A stretch of 44,403 nucleotides of DNA, from positions 1 to 44,403 of the forward strand of contig CABHPB010000041.1 of assembly GCA_902168115.1 (NCBI GenBank), given 5' to 3'. The position numbers and the translations under genes are program-made. A model generated the notes under the pieces. It made no database searches. It worked only from the letters and a program-made list of their open reading frames with translations, and was not told where the DNA came from. The DNA comes from an uncultured Methylopila sp. Lineage in GTDB: Bacteria > Pseudomonadota > Alphaproteobacteria > Rhizobiales > Methylopilaceae. This document shows positions 16,957-25,995 of the stretch, piece after piece; the first letter of the stretch is position 1; each line of letters opens with the position of its first letter.

Positions 16957-18249
16957 ATGGCCCTCGATCCGCAGCCGCCGGCCGCCGGCGACGCCAAGGT
17001 CTCCGGCGACAAGGCCGGCGCCCGGAAGGACGCTGCGCCGCCGCCCGCGCCCGTAAAGCGCCGACGTCGCCGCGACGGCGCGCTCGTCGGCTATCTGAGC
17101 GGCGTCTTCACCTTCCTAACCCTCGTCGCGCTCGCCGTCGGCGGCCTCGTCTACTGGGGCAAGTCGGAGTTTGACCGCCCGGGCCCGCTCGCCGCGCCCA
17201 CCACCGTGATGATCCAGCGCAACGCCGGCGTCACCGAGATCGCCGACAGCCTCGAGCGGGCCGGGGTGATCAGCGACGCCAACGTCTTCAAGGCGGGCGT
17301 CGGTGCGCTCGGGGTCAAGGACAGGCTGCGCTTCGGCGAATACGCCTTCCCCGCCAATGTCAGCATGCGCGAGGCGATGGAGATCATCGTCTCCGGCAAG
17401 TCGATCGAGCACACGGTCACCATCCCGGAAGGGCTGACGAGCCTGCAGATCGTCGACCGGCTGCGCGACCAGCCGATGCTCACCGGCGACATCAAGGAGA
17501 CGCCGCCGGAGGGCTCGCTGCTTCCCGAGACCTACAAGTTCACGCGCGGCGCCCCGCGCGAGCAGATCATCGCCCGGATGAAGCAGCATCGCGACGACGC
17601 CCTCGCCGAGATCTGGAAGGACCGCGACCCCGCGGTGCGCGTGAAGACGCCCGAGGAGCTGGTGACGCTCGCCTCGCTGGTCGAGAAGGAGACCGGCATC
17701 GCCGCCGAGCGGCCGCAGGTCGCCGCGGTCTTCGCCAATCGCCTCGCGCGCGGGATGCGACTGCAGTCCGATCCCACGATCGTCTACGGCCTCGTGGGCG
17801 GGCGCGGCACGCTCGGCCGCAGCCTGACCCGCTCCGACATCCAGTCGCGCACGCCGTACAACACCTACGTCGTGCCGGGGCTTCCCGCAGGTCCGATCGC
17901 CAATCCCGGCCGGGCGGCGATCGAGGCGGCGGCCAAGCCCGCCAAGACCAAGGACCTCTATTTCGTCGCCGACGGCTCGGGCGGCCACGCCTTCGCTCCT
18001 AGCCTCGTCGAGCACAACAAGAACGTTGGCCGCTGGCGGCAGATCGAGAAGTCGCGCGGCGTGCCGGCGGACCGGCTCGCGCCGGACGAGCAGACGCCCG
18101 AGGCGTCCCGCGACCAGCCCGATTCGTCCGCCGAGTCCGCCGACGCCGCCGCGCCGGCTCCTTCCGCCGCTCCTGCGCCCGCCGCCACGACCTCGTCGGC
18201 GCAGCGCCCGAAGCCGAAACCCGCCCAGCGGCAGCCGCGCCCGCAGTAA
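16957..18249 (+). CDS. mltG: Endolytic transglycosylase MltG (YceG)
   Basis: 430 residues from ATG 16957 (MALDPQPPAAGDA); an in-frame ATG at 16894 has no support. A basic patch (KRRRRR) precedes one membrane anchor (about 44-67), so the rest is periplasmic. A LysM-like subdomain (PTTVMIQRNAGVTEIADSLERAGVISD) is followed by the YceG core. The VEKETG motif (residues 242-247) carries the catalytic Glu, then AAVFANRLARGMRLQSDPTIVYG and SRTPYNTYVVPGLPAGPIANPG. The enzyme cleaves nascent peptidoglycan and may set glycan length. The C-terminal 70 residues are Pro/Ala-rich and disordered. The position between fabF and yicC is conserved in this order. Confidence 0.95.
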   Translation: MALDPQPPAAGDAKVSGDKAGARKDAAPPPAPVKRRRRRDGALVGYLSGVFTFLTLVALAVGGLVYWGKSEFDRPGPLAAPTTVMIQRNAGVTEIADSLERAGVISDANVFKAGVGALGVKDRLRFGEYAFPANVSMREAMEIIVSGKSIEHTVTIPEGLTSLQIVDRLRDQPMLTGDIKETPPEGSLLPETYKFTRGAPREQIIARMKQHRDDALAEIWKDRDPAVRVKTPEELVTLASLVEKETGIAAERPQVAAVFANRLARGMRLQSDPTIVYGLVGGRGTLGRSLTRSDIQSRTPYNTYVVPGLPAGPIANPGRAAIEAAAKPAKTKDLYFVADGSGGHAFAPSLVEHNKNVGRWRQIEKSRGVPADRLAPDEQTPEASRDQPDSSAESADAAAPAPSAAPAPAATTSSAQRPKPKPAQRQPRPQ

Positions 18250-18390
18250 CGGCCTCTTAGGGCCGTCCCCATCGAGGCGCCGGAAAAACGCGGCTTGCGC
18301 GAGGTTCCGCGAGCGCGGCGCGCGAGAGTGTGATCAATACGCTGTCCGCCGCGGAGCCCCGCTCCGCACGATCGACGCCCTGGAGGCCTA

Positions 18391-19281
18391 ATGCCGCTCG
18401 CCAGCATGACGGGATTTTCGCGGGTCTCGGGAGATCTCGGCCCGGCCCGCTGGACCTGGGAGGTCCGCAGCGTCAACGCCAAGGGGCTCGACATCCGCCT
18501 GCGCCTGCCGCCCGGCTTCGACGAGGTCGAGCAGGCCGCGCGGTCGATCGCGCAGGCGCGGCTGAAGCGCGGCTCGGTGCAGGCGACGCTGACGCTTGAG
18601 CGCCCGTCGGCCGGCTCCGAGATCCGCATCAACGAGGGCGCGCTCGCCGCCGTCCTGTCGGCGGCCGCCGCGATCTCCGAACGCGTGCCGGGCGCGGCCG
18701 CGCCGACGATCGACGGACTGCTCGCCCAGCGCGGCGTGGTGGAGTTCGTCGAACCGGAGGAAACCTCGGACGATCGCGCGGCGCTCGCCGAAGCGGTCGC
18801 CGCGGATTTCTCGAACGCGGTGTCGGAGCTCGAGCGCGCGCGGGCGGGCGAGGGCGCTGCGCTCGAGGCCATCCTGCTCGAGCGGGTCGCGCGCATCGAG
18901 GAACTGACGAAAGCCGCCGACGCCTGCCCGGCGCGCCAGCCCGAGGCGGTCCGCAAGCGTCTGGCGGAGCAGGTCGCGGCGCTGGTCGGGACGGGGGTCG
19001 CGCTCGACCCTGACCGCCTGCATCAGGAGGCCGCGCTGCTCGCCTCGCGCGCCGACGTGCGCGAGGAGATCGACCGCCTCTTTGCCCATGTCGAGGCTGC
19101 GCGCACGCTGATCGCCGAGGGCGTCGCCGTCGGCCGCAGGCTCGATTTCCTCGCGCAGGAGTTCGGACGCGAGTCCAACACGCTCTGCGCGAAGTCCAAC
19201 GATCGCGCGCTGACCGCCATCGGCCTCGACCTCAAGGCCGTCGTCGAGCAGTTTCGCGAGCAGGTCCAGAACGTGGAGTGA
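18391..19281 (+). CDS. YicC family protein (putative endoribonuclease)
   Basis: 296 residues. The N-terminus MPLASMTGFSRVSGD with WEVRSVNAKGLDIRLRLPPGFDEVEQAAR is the YicC N domain. The C-terminus (DRLHQEAALLASRADVREEIDRLFAHVEAART...GRRLDFLAQEFGRESNTLCAKSND) is the YicC C/DUF1732 domain. E. coli YicC affects small-RNA stability and has been reported as an endoribonuclease. The gene almost always precedes gmk, as here. A 6-bp hairpin (ACGGCC/GGCCGT, 18249-18266) without a U-run lies before it. Confidence 0.94.
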   Translation: MPLASMTGFSRVSGDLGPARWTWEVRSVNAKGLDIRLRLPPGFDEVEQAARSIAQARLKRGSVQATLTLERPSAGSEIRINEGALAAVLSAAAAISERVPGAAAPTIDGLLAQRGVVEFVEPEETSDDRAALAEAVAADFSNAVSELERARAGEGAALEAILLERVARIEELTKAADACPARQPEAVRKRLAEQVAALVGTGVALDPDRLHQEAALLASRADVREEIDRLFAHVEAARTLIAEGVAVGRRLDFLAQEFGRESNTLCAKSNDRALTAIGLDLKAVVEQFREQVQNVE

Positions 19282-19286
19282 GCCCC

Positions 19287-19973
19287 GTGGCGTCGAACCT
19301 CGCAGCCGGGCCGGACGGTCCGTCGACCGAACGACTGACGCGGCGCGGCGTCATGCTGATCCTGTCCTCGCCCTCCGGCGCGGGCAAGTCGACGCTGACT
19401 CGGGCGCTGCTCGACACTGATCCCGGCATCATGCTGTCGATCTCCGCCACGACCCGCCAGAAGCGGCCGAGCGAGGCGGACGGCGTGCACTATCACTTCC
19501 TCAAGCAGCGCGACTTCGACGCCATGCGCGACGCCGGCGAGCTGCTGGAATGGGCCGAGGTCCACGGCAACTGCTACGGCTCGCCGCGCGAGCCGGTCGA
19601 GCAGGCGCTGCGCGAGGGGCGCGACGTGCTGTTCGACATCGACTGGCAGGGCACGCTCCAGGTCCGCCAGGCCATGGCGGCGGACGTCGCCACCGTCTTT
19701 ATCCTGCCGCCGTCGGTGGGCGAGCTCCGCTCGCGGCTGGAGCGCAGGGCCGAGGACACGCCGGAGGTAATCGACCGCCGCCTCAAGAACGCCGCCGTCG
19801 AGATCGAGCGCGGCGCCGGCTACGACTATGTCGTGATCAACGATGATTTCGGCCGCTGCCTCGACGAGGTGCGGGCGATCCTCAAGGCCGAGCGCCTGAA
19901 GCGTTTCCGCCAGCCGGGCGTGTCGAGCTTCGCCGAGACGCTGGTCAGGGAGCTCGGCCAGAGCCTGCTGTGA
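19287..19973 (+). CDS. gmk: Guanylate kinase
   Basis: About 228 residues; phosphorylates GMP to GDP with ATP. The P-loop is SSPSGAGKST, followed by the GMP-binding region SISATTRQKRPSEADGVHYHFL, EWAEVHGNCYGSP, DIDWQGTLQVRQ and the lid RRAEDTPEVIDRRL. GTG 19287 is preferred because GGAG lies eight bases upstream. GTG 19278, overlapping the yicC stop, would have that site too close. An N-terminal tail of about 24 residues precedes the kinase fold. Confidence 0.95.
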   Translation: MASNLAAGPDGPSTERLTRRGVMLILSSPSGAGKSTLTRALLDTDPGIMLSISATTRQKRPSEADGVHYHFLKQRDFDAMRDAGELLEWAEVHGNCYGSPREPVEQALREGRDVLFDIDWQGTLQVRQAMAADVATVFILPPSVGELRSRLERRAEDTPEVIDRRLKNAAVEIERGAGYDYVVINDDFGRCLDEVRAILKAERLKRFRQPGVSSFAETLVRELGQSLL

Positions 19974-20251
19974 CCGAGGAGCCGCCCGCGGAGGACGACA
20001 GTGACGACGAGGCCCGCCGGCTCGTCCTTATCGAGCGGGTGAAGCTGACGGCCACCTTCATCAACACGATCGCGTCAGGCTCGGTGCTCGCGGGGATCGT
20101 GATCCCGATGGCTTCGCTGCTGTCCGGCGCGATGCCGGACGGGACCCACATCTCCGCCTTTCGTCTCGGATTCAGCGCGATCATTTGGCTTTTTACGGGC
20201 GCCATCCTACATTCATTCGCAAGACGCCTGCTCGGGAACATCGATCGATGA
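19970..20251 (+). CDS. Small two-helix membrane protein, unknown function
   Basis: 93 residues from a GTG that overlaps the gmk stop (GTGA), so it is translationally coupled to guanylate kinase. The first 25 residues are acidic (TEEPPAEDDSDDEARR). Two hydrophobic helices follow at about 30-53 and 62-84, and the C-terminus is basic. I do not recognise a family. Its stop overlaps the next small gene's ATG in the same way (ATGA), so three consecutive genes are interlocked, which supports it as real. Coding composition is like that of its neighbours. Confidence 0.7.
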   Translation: MTEEPPAEDDSDDEARRLVLIERVKLTATFINTIASGSVLAGIVIPMASLLSGAMPDGTHISAFRLGFSAIIWLFTGAILHSFARRLLGNIDR

Positions 20252-20397
20252 CCGCTGAGATCTACCTGCTCTACGTCGCTCCGCTGGTGCTGCTGGCTTT
20301 TGGCGCGGGCGTGTTCGCCGTGACCAACATGCTCGACGGCCGCGACGCGCGGCGTCTGCAGCCGGTGCGCGTCCGCCGGAACCATCAACGCCGCTGA
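20248..20397 (+). CDS. Tiny single-helix membrane protein, unknown function
   Basis: 49 residues from ATG 20248, overlapping the previous stop by 4 bp (ATGA). One hydrophobic helix (about 5-27, IYLLYVAPLVLLAFGAGVFAV) is followed by a strongly basic tail (DARRLQPVRVRRNHQRR), predicting the N-terminus out and the tail in the cytoplasm. No family recognised. Overlap with the preceding membrane-protein gene is the main evidence that it is expressed. It ends 120 bp before the convergent rsmA stop. Confidence 0.6.
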   Translation: MTAEIYLLYVAPLVLLAFGAGVFAVTNMLDGRDARRLQPVRVRRNHQRR

Positions 20398-20485
20398 GCG
20401 AAGCTCGCCGCGACCGCCGCAGCCCACGCGACGCGCGGGCCGACGCGCACGGCAGGAAATCCTGAAAGATCCGACGCCTGGGCCC

Positions 20486-20503
20486 GGCCGGCATGATCCG
20501 GCC
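20486..20503. terminator. Hairpin between convergent gmk tail genes and rsmA
   Basis: GGCCGG (20486-20491)/CCGGCC (20498-20503) with a 6-base loop lies in the 120-bp gap between two converging transcription units. There is no U-run on either strand, so it is at best a weak or Rho-assisted terminator. Confidence 0.25.
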
Positions 20504-20517
20504 AAGGGCGGAGTCGC

Positions 20518-21360
20518 CTAGAGCGCGGCCGCCCGTGCGCGGGCGAGCGCGACGAAACCCTCGACCGGAATCTCCTCCGCCCTCCGCGTCTCCTCGATGC
20601 CGGCCGCCGACAGGAGCGCTCCGGCGTCGCCGAGGCTCTTGAGGCTCTGCCGCAGCATCTTGCGCCGCTGGCCGAAAGCGGCCTGCGTCACGATCTCCAG
20701 GTCGCGCACCGGGCAGGGAAGCGGCGAGTCGCGCGGCTCCAGCCGCACCACGGACGACGTCACCTTGGGCGGCGGCGTGAAGGCCTGCGGTCCGACGTCG
20801 AAGGCGATCTTGGCCTCGCAGCGCCAGCCGCATAGCACAGCGAGCCGGCCATAGGCGTCGTCGCCGGGCCGGGCGACGATCCGCTCCGCCACCTCGCGCT
20901 GGAACATCAGAACCAGCCGGTCCCACCAGGGCGGCCAGCGATCGGCCGCGACCCAGCCGATCAGCAGCGGCGTCGCGACGTTGTAGGGAAGGTTCGCGAC
21001 GACGCGCGCCGGCCCGTCGCCGGCGAGAGCCGCCATGTCGACGCCAAGCGCATCGTCCTCCACCACGTCGAGCCGTCCCGGATAGCGCGCCTGCACCTCG
21101 GCGAGCGCCGCGATCGCGCGGGTGTCCTTCTCGATCGCGACAACGCGTTTCGCGCCCTCGGCGAGCAGCGCGCGCGTCAGGCCGCCGGGGCCGGGCCCGA
21201 CCTCGACGACGGTCACGCCCTCGAGCCGCCCGCCGGCGCGGGCGATCCGGCTCGTCAGGTTGAGGTCGAGCAGAAAATTCTGGCCGAGCGACTTCTTCGG
21301 CGCGAGCTCGTGCCGGCGGATGACGTCGCGAAGCGGCGGCAGGTCGTCGAGCTGGCTCAT
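20518..21360 (-). CDS. rsmA: 16S rRNA dimethyladenosine transferase
   Basis: A 280-residue RsmA/KsgA that dimethylates the two adjacent adenines of helix 45 in 16S rRNA with SAM. Visible are [15 protein letters not shown], the SAM loop [16 protein letters not shown], the [11 protein letters not shown] catalytic motif (NLPY), [13 protein letters not shown] and [16 protein letters not shown]. The ATG at 21360 overlaps the pdxA stop (ATGA), so it is coupled to pdxA as in many Proteobacteria. Confidence 0.97.
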   Translation of the reverse strand: MSQLDDLPPLRDVIRRHELAPKKSLGQNFLLDLNLTSRIARAGGRLEGVTVVEVGPGPGGLTRALLAEGAKRVVAIEKDTRAIAALAEVQARYPGRLDVVEDDALGVDMAALAGDGPARVVANLPYNVATPLLIGWVAADRWPPWWDRLVLMFQREVAERIVARPGDDAYGRLAVLCGWRCEAKIAFDVGPQAFTPPPKVTSSVVRLEPRDSPLPCPVRDLEIVTQAAFGQRRKMLRQSLKSLGDAGALLSAAGIEETRRAEEIPVEGFVALARARAAAL

Positions 21361-22385
21361 GCGAGCACGGGCTCGCGCGCAAGCCGCGCGGCGAGGCCAA
21401 GCGCGGCCTTCAGGCTTGCGGGGTCGCCGACGCCGGAGCCTGCGATGTCGAAGGCCGTGCCGTGGTCCGGCGAGGTCCGCACGAAGGGCAGGCCGAGCGT
21501 TACGTTCACGGCTCGGTCGAAGGCCAGCGTCTTCACCGGGATCAGCGCCTGGTCGTGATACATCGCGAGCGCGGCGTCGTAGCGCTGGCGCGCGGCGGCG
21601 TGGAACATCGTGTCGGCCGGGTGCGGCCCGGTCGCTACGATCCCCTCGGCCTTGAGGCGCTCGACCGCCGGCGCGACGATCTCGGCGTCTTCCGAGCCAA
21701 GCTTGCCGTCTTCGCCCGCATGCGGGTTCAGCCCTGCGATGGCGAGCCGCGGGTGGTCGATCCGGAAGCGGCGGCAGAGATCGCGCGCGACGATGCGGCC
21801 GGTCTCCACGATGTCGTCGGTCGAGAGCGTCGCGCAGGCGTCCTTCAGCGGCATGTGGACGGTGACCGGCACGACCGCGATCTCCTCGGCCCAGAGCAGC
21901 ATGACGGCCCGCGCAGGCTGGCCCCAGAGCTCCTGCGCCAGCGCGCCGAGATATTCGGTGTGGCCCGGATGGGCGAAGCCGGCCTCCAGCAGAGGGGCCT
22001 TGGCGATCGGAAGCGTCGCGAGCGCGGAGCAGCGCCCGCCATGCACGAGTTCGACGCCCCGCCGGATGGCGCCGATCACCGCCGGCGCGTCGCGGACGTC
22101 GGGACGGCCGGGCTCGGCCCGGCAGGTCTCGCCGACGGGCAAGACCGGAAAACGGTCGGGAAACAGCGCCGGCGCGCCTTCCGGCTCGGTCTCGGCGATC
22201 TGGACGTCGAGGCCGACGAGTCGGGCCCGGTCGGCGAAGGCGGCCGGGTCCCCGATCGCGACGAAGGCGGGAACCTTATCCCGCTCGCGGGACGCCCAGA
22301 GCGCCAGCGCGAGCTCGATCCCGACGCCGGCCGGCTCTCCCATGGAGAGCGCGATCGGCCGGAAGTCGGGCGCGCCGGAGCTCAT
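21357..22385 (-). CDS. pdxA: 4-hydroxythreonine-4-phosphate dehydrogenase
   Basis: 342 residues from ATG 22385 ([22 protein letters not shown]). PdxA oxidises 4-phosphohydroxythreonine in pyridoxal-phosphate synthesis. Diagnostic motifs are [14 protein letters not shown], the metal-binding His in [34 protein letters not shown] and [43 protein letters not shown]. Length is normal. It is 20 bp after the SurA-like gene and overlaps rsmA. Confidence 0.96.
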   Translation of the reverse strand: MSSGAPDFRPIALSMGEPAGVGIELALALWASRERDKVPAFVAIGDPAAFADRARLVGLDVQIAETEPEGAPALFPDRFPVLPVGETCRAEPGRPDVRDAPAVIGAIRRGVELVHGGRCSALATLPIAKAPLLEAGFAHPGHTEYLGALAQELWGQPARAVMLLWAEEIAVVPVTVHMPLKDACATLSTDDIVETGRIVARDLCRRFRIDHPRLAIAGLNPHAGEDGKLGSEDAEIVAPAVERLKAEGIVATGPHPADTMFHAAARQRYDAALAMYHDQALIPVKTLAFDRAVNVTLGLPFVRTSPDHGTAFDIAGSGVGDPASLKAALGLAARLAREPVLA

Positions 22386-22405
22386 CGCGCGCCGGAGGCG
22401 AAGCG

Positions 22406-23320
22406 TCAGCGACGGACGATGACGGCGCGCGACTTCAGCTGGTCGAGATACTGCTTGGACTTCGCCTCGGCTTCCTTGCTGCCGCCCTGCTCGAGCGCGT
22501 TGGTGCGCATCGCGTCGTCGTCCGCGATCTCCTTGCGCTCGCAGACCGCGATCATCTCCCAGCCCTGCTCGCCGCGCTGCGGCTCGGTCAGGCCGCCGAG
22601 CTTGGTCTTGTTGAGCGTCTCGGCGAGCTCCTTGCCGAGACCCGAGCTCGACCGGGTCACAGGCTCCTTGACCGCGACGTCGCGCAGCGCGGCGCCGAAC
22701 GCGACCGCTCCGTCGCATCCCGGGAACCGGCCGCGGGCGCCGTTGGCCTCGGCGCGGCGCTGGTTGGCCTGCGCGTCGCTGGCGCCCTTCGGCAGCACGA
22801 AGATGACCTGGCGGAGCGTGTATTGGGTCGCCTTGTTGCTGGCGCCGGCGCCGCCGGTCGTCATCGCCATCGCGACGCTCTTCTGTGCGAGCACGGCCGC
22901 ATATTTACGACGGATCAGGGTCGCCCAGCCGATCTCGGCCTTGATGCGGTCCTTCAGGGTCTGCGGATTGACGCCGCGCTGCTGGATCGCCTTTGAGAAC
23001 AGGTCAGCGCTCAGCTTCATGCGCTGCGCGATCGAGGCGTAGGCGGCTTCGACCTGCGCGTCGGAGGGCAGCATGTTGTAGCGGCCGGCCTCCATCAGCT
23101 TGAGCTTTTCCTCGATCAGCTCGTCCTGGACGTTCGGCGCGGACTTGCCGCCGGACAGCTTGATCAGCGCGGAGCGGGCCGCGACCTCGCTCGTCAGGAT
23201 CGGCTGGCCGTTCACGACCACAGCGATGGACTGGGCGGCGGCGGGCGTCGGGCTGAGCGTGGCGAAAGCGAGCGGCGCGAACGCCAGCGCGAGAAGCCCA
23301 GTGCGCGTCGTCGAAAGCAT
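22406..23320 (-). CDS. SurA-like periplasmic chaperone / peptidyl-prolyl isomerase
   Basis: 304 residues with a signal peptide (about 1-29, ending PAAAQ). The SurA N-terminal pattern follows: SIAVVVNGQPILTSEVAARSALIKL...DELIEEKLKLMEAGRYNM...QRMKLSADLFSKAIQQRGVNPQTLKDRIKAEIGWATLIRRKY. A single divergent parvulin-like segment (about 170-265) follows, whereas E. coli SurA has two isomerase domains. The gene lies between lptD and pdxA, the classic surA position. The expected role is escorting outer-membrane proteins including LptD. Confidence 0.9.
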   Translation of the reverse strand: MLSTTRTGLLALAFAPLAFATLSPTPAAAQSIAVVVNGQPILTSEVAARSALIKLSGGKSAPNVQDELIEEKLKLMEAGRYNMLPSDAQVEAAYASIAQRMKLSADLFSKAIQQRGVNPQTLKDRIKAEIGWATLIRRKYAAVLAQKSVAMAMTTGGAGASNKATQYTLRQVIFVLPKGASDAQANQRRAEANGARGRFPGCDGAVAFGAALRDVAVKEPVTRSSSGLGKELAETLNKTKLGGLTEPQRGEQGWEMIAVCERKEIADDDAMRTNALEQGGSKEAEAKSKQYLDQLKSRAVIVRR

Positions 23321-23433
23321 GGCGAACCTGTTCTTCCGGTCTTGAGGCGGCGAGTCGTCCGGGCGGCCCGAACCGAGGCTCGTTTTGCCGTCTCCGCGCT
23401 CGCCGCGTCAACAGGCGCCGCGGCGCCGGGCGA

Positions 23434-25995
23434 TCAGAAGCGCGTGCTGCTGCTCGACATCGGGCCGGTGGAGCCGAAGCCTTCGCTGTCGCTCGGGCCG
23501 GACCGGTTGCGCGTCGAGAGGCTCACGCCGCCGAGCGTGCGGAAGTCGACCTTCAGCAGGAATCTGTGGTCGATCTGTGACGTGCGCACGGTCTCGGTCG
23601 TGGTGTCGACCTGGCGGATGTAGCTGAAAGCGAGCGACAGGCACTGCTGGATGTCGTCGAGGCCGAAGCCGATCTGCGTGCGGTCGAACTCCTTGTCGTC
23701 GAAATTGTAGCGGGCGCCGCCTTCGACGTAGATGTCCTTCTTGACGTAGAGCCGTCCGCCGGCGAGCACGCCCTCGCGGATGTAGTCGTAGCCCTGGAAC
23801 GGCTGCTGGTCGTAGCGGCCGTAGATCACGTTGGCCTGCCAGCGCTCGAACTGGGCGCGGGCGGCGATCTCGGCGGAGCGGAACTTGAAGCCGTCCTCGT
23901 CGAAGCGGAAATGCCCGTCGAAGCCGAGATGGGCGTTCGGCGCGAAGGACACGCCCCCGACATAGTCCGACTTGTCCTTGTCGAGGCCGGTGTCGATCGC
24001 GGTGCGCGTCGCGTCGATCGCCTCGAACGAGTTGCGGCCCATGATCTGGTAGGACTGGCCGGCCAGCACCGCGAAGGTCGCGCCGGTTCCGGTGGTCCAG
24101 GTGTACTGGCCGCCGACGTTCACGCGGCTGCCGCCCTCGATCCGGTCGTAGCCGGAGAACTTGTCCCAGGCGAACAGGATCGTGTCGTCGAACAGGAGGC
24201 TCTGCGCGTCCTCGTTCGGCAGGCGGCCGACGTCGGTCTCGTTCGGGCGCAGGATGATCTGCGCGATCGGCTCGATCTGGTGGTCGCCGAAGCTCGTGTG
24301 CGCGATGAACGGGTAGCGGTATTCGAGGCCGACGCCGGCCATGCCGCGGAACAGCGCGTCCTGCCGGGCGTCGAGGAACGGGCCCATGCGCGGGTCGCTG
24401 CCCGGATCGGTGTAGATCAGGTCGCCGCGCACGAAGGCGAAGGGCGTCCAGACCTGGCCGATCGGGTCGACGAAGCGCCGACGCCACTGGCCGTCGAGCG
24501 AGATGCGGTTGTACGTGCCCTCGGCCCCGACCAGCGCATTGTCCGGGCGCCGCATCAGCGAGCCGTCGGCCGCGCGCGGCTGCAGGCGGGTGCGGTACTG
24601 CGCCGTGTCGAAGTCGTCGCGGTAGAGGTTGGTCGCGTTCAGGTTGAACGAGAACTCGCCGCCGGCGACCGGCTCGTCGACCGTGTAGTTGTAGTCGACG
24701 ACGGGCGCGACCCACGGCAGGCGGTCCTGCTGATCGTAGCGCGTCATGCCGTAGAACTGGTAGGCGCGCGCCTCGAACCAGCTGCGGTTGCCCTGGCCGG
24801 ACAGGTAGATCGTGGAGGTCGCGTCGGTCGGCGAGCCCCAGAGATTGTAGTCGCTGCGGACCCACTTGTCGGACACCGCGTTGATGTCCCAGCCCCACTT
24901 CCAGCGCTCGTTGATGTCGAAGTCGCCCTTGCTGCTGAAAACCCAGCGGTCTTCCTCATTGCCGGGGCCGACCGTCAGGCCGACGTCCTGCGGCTGGCGG
25001 CGGCGCAGCTGCGTGGGATCCTTGCGCTTATAGAGCGGCGGGACCTTGTCGTAGAACTCGCCGGTGCTGAGCTGGTGAATGCCGGCGGCGCGGACGTCGA
25101 AGGCGCCGTCCATCAGCTGCTGGCGGTACTCGCCCTTCAGCATCACGCCCTGCTTGGTCGAGGTGACCGGCGTCAGCGTCAGGTCGGAGGTCGGCGACAG
25201 CGCCCAGAAATAGGGGGTCTCGATCAGGTAGCCGACGTCGCTGGCGTGGCTGACCGACGGGGCCAGCAGCCCCGACTTGCGCTTTACCGTCGGGTCCGGG
25301 CTCGAGAAGAACGGCACCCAGGCGATCGGTTGGCCCATGAACTCGAAGGTGGCGTTCTCGTAGTAGACCATCTTCTCGTCTTCGCGCCAGATGATCCGCT
25401 TGGCCTTGATCTGCCACAGAGGCGGCTTCTCGGGGTTCTCGCGGCAGATCTGGCAGGCGGTGTAGACGGCGCGGTCGAACACCGACAGCTGGCCGTTCTC
25501 GCGCCTGGCCTGGGCGGCGGCGAGATGGGTCTCGTTCGGCGTCTCGATCCTCAGCGAGCGGATCAGCCCGTCGCGGAAGTTGTCGGTGATGTCGAGGTTT
25601 TCGGCGTAGACGATGTTGCCGTTGCGCTCGGTCAACTTGACGTTGCCGCTGGCGACGACGCGGTTGGTCTTCTGGCTGTAGACGACCTTGTCGGACTGCA
25701 GCGCGCGGCCGTCGTAATAGATGTCGACCCGGCCGACCGCGGTCACGATCTCGCGGTCGTAGTCGTAGACCAGCTCCTTGGCCTCCATCAGCATCTTCGC
25801 GTTCGGATCCTTCTTGGCTCCGACGTCGCTGAGGCTGCCGATGGGCTTGGTGCCGGTCGGGCCGTACTTCTTGGGCTTGGGCTTGGGCGGCAGCAGGTCG
25901 CCGGCCGACGGCAGGCCGGCCTCGATGGCGACGGCCGCGGGACTCGCGGCGAACGACAGCGCGCCCGCCGCCGCGAGGATCGCTGCGAGGCGCAT
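23434..25995 (-). CDS. lptD: LPS-assembly protein LptD
   Basis: 853 residues from ATG 25995 (MRLAAILAAAGALSFAASPAAVA), chosen because the signal peptide begins there; an ATG at 26046 adds 17 residues ahead of it. The N-terminal LptA/OstA-like jellyroll is at about 60-170 (AKELVYDYDREIVTAVGRVDIYYDGRALQSDKVVYSQKTNRVVASGNVKLTERNGNIVYAE). The long rest is a beta-barrel rich in aromatic alternation (FLGPFLDARQDALFRGMAGVGLEYRYPF, EPIAQIILRPNE). It inserts LPS into the outer leaflet. A CxxC (ACQIC) lies near residue 180. The lptF and lptG genes, usual upstream partners in this order, are missing from their expected place. Confidence 0.95.
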   Translation of the reverse strand: MRLAAILAAAGALSFAASPAAVAIEAGLPSAGDLLPPKPKPKKYGPTGTKPIGSLSDVGAKKDPNAKMLMEAKELVYDYDREIVTAVGRVDIYYDGRALQSDKVVYSQKTNRVVASGNVKLTERNGNIVYAENLDITDNFRDGLIRSLRIETPNETHLAAAQARRENGQLSVFDRAVYTACQICRENPEKPPLWQIKAKRIIWREDEKMVYYENATFEFMGQPIAWVPFFSSPDPTVKRKSGLLAPSVSHASDVGYLIETPYFWALSPTSDLTLTPVTSTKQGVMLKGEYRQQLMDGAFDVRAAGIHQLSTGEFYDKVPPLYKRKDPTQLRRRQPQDVGLTVGPGNEEDRWVFSSKGDFDINERWKWGWDINAVSDKWVRSDYNLWGSPTDATSTIYLSGQGNRSWFEARAYQFYGMTRYDQQDRLPWVAPVVDYNYTVDEPVAGGEFSFNLNATNLYRDDFDTAQYRTRLQPRAADGSLMRRPDNALVGAEGTYNRISLDGQWRRRFVDPIGQVWTPFAFVRGDLIYTDPGSDPRMGPFLDARQDALFRGMAGVGLEYRYPFIAHTSFGDHQIEPIAQIILRPNETDVGRLPNEDAQSLLFDDTILFAWDKFSGYDRIEGGSRVNVGGQYTWTTGTGATFAVLAGQSYQIMGRNSFEAIDATRTAIDTGLDKDKSDYVGGVSFAPNAHLGFDGHFRFDEDGFKFRSAEIAARAQFERWQANVIYGRYDQQPFQGYDYIREGVLAGGRLYVKKDIYVEGGARYNFDDKEFDRTQIGFGLDDIQQCLSLAFSYIRQVDTTTETVRTSQIDHRFLLKVDFRTLGGVSLSTRNRSGPSDSEGFGSTGPMSSSSTRF

